Below, in pieces: positions 27,456 through 35,800 of a stretch of 64,000 nt of DNA; the stretch's first letter is position 1, and each line of letters starts with the position of its first letter. Under the pieces are notes generated by a model that did no database searches, was not told where the DNA came from, and saw only the letters and a program-made list of their open reading frames with translations. The position numbers and the translations under genes were made by a program. The DNA is from Clostridiales bacterium. GTDB taxonomy: Bacteria > Bacillota > Clostridia > Saccharofermentanales > Saccharofermentanaceae. The stretch lies in NCBI GenBank assembly GCA_017529925.1, contig JAFXMZ010000022.1, forward strand, positions 162,012 to 226,011. The letters run 5' to 3'.

Positions 27456-27909
27456 ATATTGTGTCTTTGCACCTGCAGTCGCGACCCGGCCGTCAGATTT
27501 TCATTTCACTTTCATTTGTTGTACAAGGTGTCGACAAATCGACCTGTGAAAACAGCCTTTCTGGCAATTCACGGCTGAATTGCCAGATTATCTGTTTTCA
27601 GCCCTAAAAATGGCAACGTCTCGGCAATTTTATAAATTGTGTTTGATGAATGCTTATTCCTCGGATATATTGCTGTTTGCAGTCACACCAGTAGTTTTCG
27701 TGGAATTCTGTTTTTCTTGTCTTATCTTCTTAACCATCGAAGCCAATATCTGTTTTTTAAAACTTTCCGGATCCGGATAATTCTTCTTGTTGCGATAGTA
27801 ATCTTCAAGATGGTAATCTGAGAAACCATCCTCTTGTTCCGCACATACGTAGGTGGTATAAGGATAATATAAGCGGTGAAATGATAAGAAAAAAACAGGA
27901 GGAGTTCGT
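27456..27909. other. gene-poor islet with no supported CDS
   Basis: About 450 bases of lower GC than the neighbours. It contains the nested palindrome at 27547-27600. A minus-strand reading frame (27654-27941) encodes about 95 residues ending NSNISEE, with a Lys-rich helical part, but it has no ribosome binding site and overlaps the start region of the next gene. It may be a remnant. Nothing else recognised. Confidence 0.5.
27547..27600. repeat. perfect two-arm nested palindrome
   Basis: The outer arms TGAAAACAG / CTGTTTTCA (9 bp) and inner arms TCTGGCAATTCA / TGAATTGCCAGA (12 bp) are both perfect. They are separated by symmetric 4-base internal loops (CCTT, TTAT) around a CGGC apex. No T-run follows on either strand, so it is not an ordinary terminator. 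It could be a REP- or MITE-like mobile repeat or a structured RNA. Confidence 0.85.
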
Positions 27910-28155
27910 ATGAGATCAGAATGCATATATGAGTTAATCAACGGAAACAGAGAGATAGAGTTTGCTTATAAAGACAAGATGTACTCGATCACTTATTGGA
28001 ACGACAAAAGAAAGGATTATATTTCGTTTTGTGAATTCTTTAAGGAACCTACTGACGTATGTGACGCCAACCAACTTCTTAAGATCAAGATCGATGGCAA
28101 GACATTGGAGGAGATCTTTAGCATGCTTCCTGATTCGGCCTTCATCATATATTGA
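27910..28155 (+). CDS. small orphan protein of unknown function
   Basis: A reading frame of 81 codons with a strong ribosome binding site (AGGAGG, 10 bases upstream). The product is acidic and compact, with YKDKMYSITYWNDKRK near the N-terminus and LEEIFSMLPDSAF at the end; no domain recognised. It looks like a small soluble cytoplasmic protein. It lies between the palindrome islet and the tRNA pair, with a hairpin after it, so it is expressed alone if at all. Confidence 0.6.
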   Translation: MRSECIYELINGNREIEFAYKDKMYSITYWNDKRKDYISFCEFFKEPTDVCDANQLLKIKIDGKTLEEIFSMLPDSAFIIY

Positions 28156-28177
28156 TCAAATACCTGAAACATCGGTA

Positions 28178-28217
28178 TTTTCAGCTGTTTGAGCATATAT
28201 GAACGGTTAGCTGAAAA
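28178..28217. terminator. hairpin after the orphan gene
   Basis: TTTTCAGCT and AGCTGAAAA (9 bp, perfect) enclose a 22-base loop. A and T runs in the stem ends suggest a weak bidirectional terminator. Confidence 0.4.
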
Positions 28218-28223
28218 TTCCTC

Positions 28224-28252
28224 TTGACTTAAAAGAGAGATATTTATATACT
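28224..28252 (+). promoter_or_regulatory. promoter of the tRNA-Met/tRNA-Tyr pair
   Basis: TTGACT (28224-28229), a 17-base spacer and TATACT (28247-28252), 36 bases before the first tRNA. Confidence 0.7.
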
Positions 28253-28288
28253 AATCAGGCGTTTGAACACGCGTATCAGTGTCCACGT

Positions 28289-28365
28289 GGTCCTTTAGCT
28301 CAGTTGGTTAGAGCTCCCGGCTCATAACCGGTAGGTCCCGGGTTCGAGTCCCTGAAGGACCACCA
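28289..28365 (+). tRNA. tRNA-Met (CAT)
   Basis: 77 bases including an encoded CCA. The acceptor stem GGTCCTT/AAGGACC is perfect, the anticodon loop reads CTCATAA with anticodon CAT, and the T-loop is GGTTCGAGTCC. The G1-C72 pair argues against initiator tRNA. It is most likely elongator Met; an Ile2 tRNA with modified C34 cannot be excluded from the sequence alone. Confidence 0.93.
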
Positions 28366-28388
28366 CTGATGCTGAGACAACAGAATAC

Positions 28389-28473
<85 letters not shown>

Positions 28474-28507
28474 ATAAGGACCATCTTCGGGTGGTCCTTA
28501 TTTCTTA
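28474..28507 (+). terminator. terminator of the tRNA operon
   Basis: ATAAGGACCA pairs with TGGTCCTTAT and the helix continues to a C(TTCG)G tetraloop, followed by TTCTT. It begins at the base after the tRNA-Tyr CCA. Confidence 0.85.
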
Positions 28508-28523
28508 TCATGAAGAGGTAACT

Positions 28524-29384
28524 ATGACTATAGCGGATTATCTGATAGCAGTACTTTTCGGCATCGTTGAGGGAATAACGGAGTGGATCCCAGTAAGCTC
28601 TACGGGACATATGATCATCCTCGACAAGATCTTTATGCTCAATGTTTCTGATGATTTTTTCAGCCTTTTCCTCGTAGTCATCCAGCTTGGAGCGATCCTT
28701 GCAGTAATTATCATATTCTGGAAAGAGATCTGGCCCTTTGCAGGCAAGGGAAATAACGATCCCATGACTGCCGGCGGAGTAGGGAAGTATATCAAAAAGG
28801 ACATCTTCATGATGTGGCTCAAGATAGTCGTCGCCTGCATCCCCGCTACTATTGTAGGCCTTCTTTTCGATGATATCGTAGATGAATATCTTTATAACTT
28901 CATATGCGTTGCTATAGCCCTTATCGTATTCGGTATAGCTTTTATCGTTGTAGAAGACCGTATGAAGGGAAGGCAGTTCCGCGTTAACTCGATAGAGGAG
29001 ATCACGTTTAAGGATGCCTTCCTCATAGGTATGTTCCAGCTCATAGCTGCCATTTTCCCGGGAACTTCGAGATCGGGAGCTACTATCGTCGGATCCCTCG
29101 GAATGGGTATAAGAAGGGACATTGCAGCAAAGTTTACCTTCTTTCTCGCGATCCCTGTCATGCTCGGCGCGAGCCTTCTCAAGATCCTTAAGTATGACGG
29201 CGGAGCAACTTCTTCTGAGTGGATCATCCTTGCCATAGGAATGATCGTTGCTTTTGCTGTATCTTTCGCGATAATCAAGGGACTTCTTGCATATATCAGA
29301 AAGCATGATTTCAAGGTGTTCGGATGGTACAGGATCATCCTCGGTTCTGTCCTGATCATACTCGGGATCTGCAACGTGATCTGA
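28524..29384 (+). CDS. uppP: undecaprenyl-diphosphatase UppP/BacA
   Basis: Dephosphorylates undecaprenyl diphosphate to recycle the lipid carrier for peptidoglycan and other wall polymers. The 286-residue membrane protein has about eight hydrophobic helices. The family motifs are present: GIVEGITEWIPVSSTGHM (residues 12-29) and FPGTSRSGATI near 175. ATG at 28524 is preceded by GAAGAGGT; the longer reading from 28491 enters the tRNA terminator. Its closeness to the tRNAs is probably coincidental. Confidence 0.96.
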   Translation: MTIADYLIAVLFGIVEGITEWIPVSSTGHMIILDKIFMLNVSDDFFSLFLVVIQLGAILAVIIIFWKEIWPFAGKGNNDPMTAGGVGKYIKKDIFMMWLKIVVACIPATIVGLLFDDIVDEYLYNFICVAIALIVFGIAFIVVEDRMKGRQFRVNSIEEITFKDAFLIGMFQLIAAIFPGTSRSGATIVGSLGMGIRRDIAAKFTFFLAIPVMLGASLLKILKYDGGATSSEWIILAIGMIVAFAVSFAIIKGLLAYIRKHDFKVFGWYRIILGSVLIILGICNVI

Positions 29385-29436
29385 TTTGATGTGATCTGTC
29401 TGCTGACAGCAAATTTGTTATATATAAAATATTTTT

Positions 29437-29463
29437 TTGATATTTTTCTTGATTATTTATAAT
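29437..29463 (+). promoter_or_regulatory. candidate promoter of the pilus operon
   Basis: TTGATA (29437-29442) and TATAAT (29458-29463) are 15 bases apart in a very AT-rich gap. A leader of about 65 bases follows and ends in AAGGAGG. The spacer is short, so confidence is limited. Confidence 0.45.
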
Positions 29464-29582
29464 AAGATGCTAAAATTACTTTGAGTGGGTCTGTTCCCGC
29501 CACTTTGTGTTGAAAGAGAAATAAGGAGGATAAGATCATAGACGAAAAGCCCCTGCCGGAAACGGACGAGATACTGTCGGAG

Positions 29583-30140
29583 ATGACTGCCCCGGTTGAA
29601 GATAAGAAACAGGATACCGTTAAGGATGCTCCTGTTAAAAAGAAAAAAAGAAAGAAAAAGACTGCCCGGGACTACATGATCGAACTGATCATAAAGGTTG
29701 CAGTTACAGCAGTTGTCATCATTATCCTTATCACTCTCGTCATCGGTATACATGTCAATCACGGTAATTCTTCATATCCCATGATCAAGGACGGAGATCT
29801 GGTCATCACATACAGGATAGGAGAGCCGGTCGAAGGTGACGCAGTAATCTACAGACAGGACGGACAGGTAAGGACAGGCAGGATCGCCGCGTGTGCGGGA
29901 GATGTCGTAGAGATAAGCGGAGGCTGTGTAAAGGTAAACGGATATCTGATAAGTGACGGATCCGTTTTCGATACGCCGGAGGGAGACGGGATAACGTTTC
30001 CGTATACGGTACCTCAGCATTCAATATTCATCCTTAACGATTTCAGGGAGGACCTGAATGATTCAAGGAAAGCCGGAGCGACAGATCTCGATGATGTTGA
30101 AGGAAAGATAATATTTATCATCAGAAGGCGCGGCATATAA
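29583..30140 (+). CDS. signal-peptidase-I-like pilus protein lacking the catalytic lysine
   Basis: First gene of the pilus operon. From the ATG at 29583 it has 185 residues: a Lys-rich cytoplasmic tail, one transmembrane helix (about 36-56) and an S26 peptidase fold. The serine motif is kept as SSYPMIKDGD (Ser63), but the KRxxGxPGD box reads GRIAACAGD, so the catalytic Lys is replaced by Gly99. The pilus-associated SipA of Streptococcus pyogenes likewise has Gly at this site, and is needed for pilin assembly, not cleavage. A strong AAGGAGG (29523-29529) sits far upstream, 8 bases before an in-frame ATA at 29538. The true start may therefore be non-standard, adding 15 residues. Confidence 0.82.
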   Translation: MTAPVEDKKQDTVKDAPVKKKKRKKKTARDYMIELIIKVAVTAVVIIILITLVIGIHVNHGNSSYPMIKDGDLVITYRIGEPVEGDAVIYRQDGQVRTGRIAACAGDVVEISGGCVKVNGYLISDGSVFDTPEGDGITFPYTVPQHSIFILNDFREDLNDSRKAGATDLDDVEGKIIFIIRRRGI

Positions 30141-30184
30141 CAAACATGTTTTCCAAAATTTTTCAAAATATAGGAGGAAATAAA

Positions 30185-31513
30185 ATGAAAGGAAAAATCA
30201 GAAGATTATCAGCATTGCTGATAACAGCCGCATTAGCGGCAGGTGTGGCCATACCGGTCACTGCGGCAGGCTCGGATTATGAGCCGGAACCGGGAACTGA
30301 CGGTATCAAGTTCTACAAGTATCTTGAAATGGATGCAGGCGCATCTGTTCCCGGAGTGACATTTGAATTTGAACTTACTGCAGGAGATGCAGTAGCACAG
30401 ACAACGTCATCATCAGGAAAGCTTCCTGTTTATGCCGGTAATGATGCAGCCAGGGTAGGCAAGGCTGATGATACAGATACAAGGACCGTCGATGAGATCA
30501 TCGCGGACGCGGTCGGAACAGCAACCTTTGCTCCCTCTGATTCAACAACGTCAGGAACAGTGACAAAGACAGAGGATGCGACGACGAAGCTCGTTACCAT
30601 CACGACTACTGCTGATGCGGATTCCAAATATGCTTATAAGGAGGTCGGTATCGACCTTTCGGACCTTACATATAATGAGCCCGGTGTCTACCGTTATATC
30701 CTGACTGAGGTCGATCCCGGTGAGGCTTCGATCACATATGATCGTACAGTCAAGACTCTTGACGTCTATGTATCTGATGCTTCGACAACCACCGAAAAGA
30801 AACTCGAGATCACAGGCTGTGTAATGTATAACGGAGAGCAGACTGAAGCTCCGAGCAACAGCGGTACGGCAGATGCCAATGCTCTCGATACAAAGGACAA
30901 TGCATTCATCAATTCATACCTTTCCCATGATCTTACCGTATCCAAAGAGGTTACCGGTAATCAGGGTTCCAGGGATGAGTACTTTGAGTTTACGGTAGTC
31001 CTTTCGGGAGTTACTGCAGGCAATGTCTACAATATCGACCTGACTAATGCTGATGAGACTTTTACGGCTAACGGCAACAGTGCAGCCGGATCCAACCCCA
31101 CATCCGTAACCACGACGAGCGGAGATACGATCACTGCGACCTTATGGCTCCAGAGCGGTCAGAGCATAACGATCAAGGGAATAGATAAGGGTGTCAGCTA
31201 TACCGTTACCGAGAATATCGATACGGCCAAGAAGGAAGGCTATTCTGTCAGTGCCGAGGTTACCGGAGATACGACAGACGTTACGAACAGTGCGGCTTCG
31301 ACAGGTGTGGTATCCGATACGGGCCTTAACGCAGATACAACAGTCGCATTCACAAATGACAAGGAAGGCGTTATCCCTACGGGTATCCTCATGAAGGCAG
31401 GACCCCTGATCCTTGCAGGCATAGTTGTTGCCGGCGGTATCGTGTTCTTTGCAGTAAGAGGTGCAAAGAGGAAGGCTTTCGAGACTGCTGACGATAATGA
31501 TGCGGAGGACTGA
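30185..31513 (+). CDS. major pilin, FctA/Spy0128-like isopeptide protein
   Basis: Shaft pilin of 442 residues. The signal peptide ends near residue 28 (VTAAG). Two immunoglobulin-like domains each show the Lys-Glu-Asn set for an internal isopeptide bond. In domain 1 these are the Lys of KFYKYLEM, the Glu of YRYILTEVD and the Asn of AFINSY. In domain 2 they are the Lys of LTVSKEVTG, the Glu of YTVTEN and the Asn of VAFTNDKEG. The sorting signal is VIPTG (396-400), then a hydrophobic helix and a basic tail. The motif is of the (E/Q)VPTG kind handled by class B pilus sortases. TAGGAGG precedes the ATG. The sortase gene follows after 13 bases. Confidence 0.9.
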   Translation: MKGKIRRLSALLITAALAAGVAIPVTAAGSDYEPEPGTDGIKFYKYLEMDAGASVPGVTFEFELTAGDAVAQTTSSSGKLPVYAGNDAARVGKADDTDTRTVDEIIADAVGTATFAPSDSTTSGTVTKTEDATTKLVTITTTADADSKYAYKEVGIDLSDLTYNEPGVYRYILTEVDPGEASITYDRTVKTLDVYVSDASTTTEKKLEITGCVMYNGEQTEAPSNSGTADANALDTKDNAFINSYLSHDLTVSKEVTGNQGSRDEYFEFTVVLSGVTAGNVYNIDLTNADETFTANGNSAAGSNPTSVTTTSGDTITATLWLQSGQSITIKGIDKGVSYTVTENIDTAKKEGYSVSAEVTGDTTDVTNSAASTGVVSDTGLNADTTVAFTNDKEGVIPTGILMKAGPLILAGIVVAGGIVFFAVRGAKRKAFETADDNDAED

Positions 31514-31526
31514 TCACTGACCGCAG

Positions 31527-32219
31527 ATGAGGGAATTCTGGAGGTACATGAATATCGTCTACGAGAAGCTGATGCTGGCGTTATTCGTTATGGCACTGCT
31601 GATCGTAATGTATGCGGCTTATGACACATGGTATGTTTTCGAGCATGCAGATGACAGGTCTTTCCTGAAGTATAAGCCGGACGGTACGAATGCCGCTGTG
31701 ATCGAAGATTCACCTATCAGTTCCGATATGGTCGGATGGATAACGGTAGACGGTACCCCGATAGATTACCCGGTAATGCAGGGTGAAGATAACAATAAGT
31801 ATCTGAACCTTGATCCTTTCGGAGAATACTCATTATCGGGCAGCATATACCTCGACAGCAGGAATTCCGGAGATTTTACAGATCCGTATTCACTGATATA
31901 CGGACACCATATGGAATACAGGAAGATGTTCGGTGCGCTCGATGACTTCCTTGATAAGGATTATCTGGCATCACACCGAAAAGGACAACTCCTCGTCGGA
32001 AGAGACGGGAGCGTGTCATATGAACTGGAACTGTTCTTTGCGATGATCACGGATGCGAAGACAAAAGAAGTCTTCGATCCCGACAAGAGTGATGATCTCA
32101 GGCAGTTCCTCAAAGAACAGGGATTTGACAGGGATGAAAGGATAATATGCCTGTCGACCTGTGCAGACGGTGACTCTACAACGAGAACAGCCGTATTTGC
32201 CTATATTTTGGAAAAATGA
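31527..32219 (+). CDS. class B sortase, pilus polymerising
   Basis: Transpeptidase of 230 residues anchored by an N-terminal helix (about 13-32). The catalytic His lies in IYGHHM near 132, the Cys in CLSTCADG near 212 and the Arg in STTR near 221. The class B character is inferred from the FAMITDAKT-type segment and from the operon. It should join pilin subunits by their IPTG motifs. The start at 31527 has only a weak ribosome binding site, and ATG 31548 behind GGAGG is an alternative 7 codons shorter. It is flanked by the two pilin genes it should serve. Confidence 0.9.
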   Translation: MREFWRYMNIVYEKLMLALFVMALLIVMYAAYDTWYVFEHADDRSFLKYKPDGTNAAVIEDSPISSDMVGWITVDGTPIDYPVMQGEDNNKYLNLDPFGEYSLSGSIYLDSRNSGDFTDPYSLIYGHHMEYRKMFGALDDFLDKDYLASHRKGQLLVGRDGSVSYELELFFAMITDAKTKEVFDPDKSDDLRQFLKEQGFDRDERIICLSTCADGDSTTRTAVFAYILEK

Positions 32220-32239
32220 TGAGAAAGGAGGACAGAGCC

Positions 32240-32872
32240 GTGAGAGATCACATGAAGCTTAATAAGGCTGCGGCATTTATTATGGCCGTGTGCTCTGTCC
32301 TCCTTGTCTTTATCACACCGGTAAGTGCCGGATTTGTGAATCAGCCTATAACGGCTAAGATCGATTTTGAATGCGTCAAGGTCGATCAGGACTATAACGG
32401 TAATTATGATATCGTTATCGAAAAAGTTGACGATAATGCACCTATGCCCTCGGAGACGGTAATATCCATGGCTCCCGGCAAAGGATGCTTTGAGATAGAG
32501 ATAGATGAGCCCGGAACTTTCAGCTATAAGATCTATGAGAGGAATGGCGAGAATAAGGATATCATCTATGACACCACAGTATATTACGTAACGCTCTTTG
32601 TGACCCAGGACGATACCGGTGTCCTCGATTATAAGGTCATCCTTTCCAAGGAAGGCTCGGTAAAGCCTACAGAAGTCACATTTGTTAACAGGGTAGCGGG
32701 AGCCGAGAATAATAAAGATGACAGCGACAAGAAGGAAAAGGGTAAAGATCCCGTAGTTGCTACGGGTGCAGCTCCTTCCGCACTTATTCCTTATGCTCTC
32801 ATACTGATCCTCGCAGGTATTGTGTTCTTTATATCTGCTGTCAGAAGGGGAAAGGAGGTGTCCGATGTCTAA
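32240..32872 (+). CDS. minor pilin, FctA-like single domain
   Basis: Exported protein of 210 residues from a GTG start, chosen because AAAGGAGG lies 8 bases upstream; the ATG at 32216 inside the sortase gene is less likely. After the signal peptide (about 1-35, ending SAG) a single FctA-like domain carries a possible isopeptide set: Lys in FECVKVD, Glu in YKIYERNG and Asn in TFVNRVAG. A Lys/Asp-rich linker leads to an unusual sorting signal, VVATG (172-176), a hydrophobic helix and a basic tail. By position it may be the basal pilin or the adaptor to the tip protein. Its end overlaps the next gene by 8 bases. Confidence 0.85.
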   Translation: MRDHMKLNKAAAFIMAVCSVLLVFITPVSAGFVNQPITAKIDFECVKVDQDYNGNYDIVIEKVDDNAPMPSETVISMAPGKGCFEIEIDEPGTFSYKIYERNGENKDIIYDTTVYYVTLFVTQDDTGVLDYKVILSKEGSVKPTEVTFVNRVAGAENNKDDSDKKEKGKDPVVATGAAPSALIPYALILILAGIVFFISAVRRGKEVSDV

Positions 32873-35800
32873 ATGCATTAAGAGACTCGTCGGCGCCTTC
32901 CTTGCTGCCGCATATGTCTTCTGTTCCTATGGTGTCCTCTTTGCGGGGGATTATGATACCGGTGAGCCCGGAAATGAGTATATTTCATCTGAGGAGACTG
33001 AAGAGGAGACTTCTGTTTCTGATGCTGCTCCTGAAGGATATGCAACTTCATCCGACGACTCATTCTCTGAGACGATCGTAGAGACTGTTGAGACTGTAGC
33101 GATGACGGAGACTGCTCATGAAGATGAGACGGGGATTCCTGCAGAACAGACAACTCCTGAAGAAACTACCGCTCCTGCAGATGGAGAAGAGTCGGTTTCT
33201 GATGCTCTGATCGATATTGCCGGTATGGCCGCTGATGCTGATACAGATATGCCTTCTCCTGTCGGCCTGACTGAGACTGTACTCGATCATGAAGGCAATA
33301 CATATAATGTGACTGCAACTTACGGACCTGAGACAGGTCTTCCTTCGGATGCATCCCTTGAAGTACATGAGATCGAGTCGGGAGAAGAGTTCGATCAGTA
33401 TCTCGATAAGGCATCATCCATGATGGACGGCCAGCAGATCGGCAGTATCAGGGTCTTTGACATAAGTATCGTAAAAGACGGAGTCGAGCTCGAACCTGCC
33501 GAGGGAACGACAGTAAATGTATCTATCAGGCTTCAGGATGCTATAGGAAACGATATAAACGTCATCCATTTTGATGAGCAGGATGAGCCTGAATTTGTCG
33601 AGATCTCGGACGTAATAAATGAAGACGGTACCGAGATAGTATTCGAAGCTGACGGTTTCTCTGCATATGCGATAGTCGAGGGCCCCGAGAGCGGAACGAT
33701 CATCAGCGGATGGAAGAAGATAACATCTGTTGAAGACCTTCCCGCTCTTTCGCAGCAATATGATATCTATCTCGGAAATCCCGGTGGGTATTATTTTACC
33801 GACGGTGTAACCGAACATATCGGAGGCCCGACCAAGACCAGGACCGGTATTACAAAGACACGCCCTGCGGAGAATACGCCCGGTGTGGCTGCGGTCCCTT
33901 ATCATTTTGATTATGATTCCACTACCGGGAAATTTAAGATCTGGTGTGAGAAGGAAGGTACCCCTTACTACATAGTACAGAATAGTGACAGCCTGAATCT
34001 TACGTCTACGGCATCACAGGCAACTTCATTTACGATAAGCCAGTATAAGAATGGAAATAATAATCCGGTGACCGGCTCGTTTAACATAACTGGCAACGGT
34101 TCCCAGTATTTCAATATGCAGAACGGCGCGACTGTCGATGCTGCGAATAACAAAGGAGTTGCTTTTGCCGCATACACAGGTGCCTCTGATACCAATGCAC
34201 AGATAAGCTTCTGGTATTATGATGAAGAACTTGCTCCGTCCGATCCATACGATCTGGACGGGAAAAAGTACGGCTTTATGTATTATGATACCGGTGTTGC
34301 CGGCAAGGGCATGATGGATACATCCTCTTCGGCGGGATCTCTTGATTCCGTACCGATGCCCGTACTGACACATAAGGACAGCTACAGCGACAAACTCTTT
34401 GTCCCCAATGATTCCGATATCACATTATGGTCTTTCGAATGGTATTCTGATGATCTGTATTTTATTAAGACAGGATCAGGCGATGATGTCAGATATCTGA
34501 CCATAGGCGCTGACGGTGTTTCTCTGAGTTCCGAGAGGAAGACGGTTAGGGTCGTTCCCGGAAGTGACGGGAAGATAGCTCTTTCTTCCTCCGGATATAA
34601 CCTTACTTATTCCGGAAATGTAGAGACCGGATTCGAAACCGGAGGGCCTGATAAGTATAAATGGCTCAACCTGGTCGAGCTTTCGGAGCTTACATCTGAT
34701 TATCTGATGACATATTCTGCAAGAAAGATAAGCGTTTCAGATCAGTCACTTACGAACGGGTCAAAGGTCATCCTCTATACGCGTGTATGGAATGAAGAAA
34801 AGAAGAAGTATGATTTCTATGCTGTCGATCATGACGGTACTCTTTATCCCTGCTATGAGGAAGGCGATGAGATACAGTGGATAGGAGACAGGATCAATAC
34901 GCTCCTGTGGGACTTTGTAGTCTATTACTGGGATCCCGATGCCCCCGTTAAGAAAGAGAATTACTATTATGAACTATATAATGAGTATTCGGAAAAATAT
35001 ATATGTCCGATGGCTGACACGACAGAGGTATTCTCATCGGATACTATCGGTATTAACCTCGGCGGAAGACAAAACGGAGACTATTATTCGAATATCGTCG
35101 CATGGGATGATCCCGATTATGCATATGCCGGAGTCAAGGTCGATAACGGCAGGATCGTTTCCTGCCCTGTAGATGAGACAGATGACTTCTATTTTGCTGT
35201 CATCCAGGATGCATCATATAACGATGAGCTGCATACAGTAGATACCATTGACAATAACACGTATGGTATCAAGATGAAGATGATCGATTTTAATGTCGTC
35301 GGAGGGAAAAGAGAGCAGAGCGAATTCCTCGGAAGCAATGACGGAACTGCCAATGTTCCCCCGATGAAGGGTCTTCTTTCCACATCACTCGGATCTGACG
35401 GATATCCTACAGCCGCATACAGCGATCCGAATAATCCGAATCCCAATTACGGTCATTCGCTTAAGGAACTCTATGATGAGACCAGGGTCATGGATGTTAA
35501 TCATCTGTTTATCGAGTCCACATATAAGAGTTCTGGATATTTCGAATATGACAGTACGCAGAATTTTGCGAGCCTTCAGAGAGACTCCAGAGGTAATTTT
35601 ATAAAAGATGAGTCAGGTGCGGTCAATTTCGATTTATATCAGGAGATCGCTACGATGGACAATTCGAAAAAGCCTTCTCTGCAGCATGGACAGTTTATGC
35701 CCTATAATACGATAGAATCAGGTGTATATTCCACGAACAACAAGGAAAACCTGTATACTGCGACGCAGGAAGAACTTCCGGATTCAGATCCGAGAAAACA

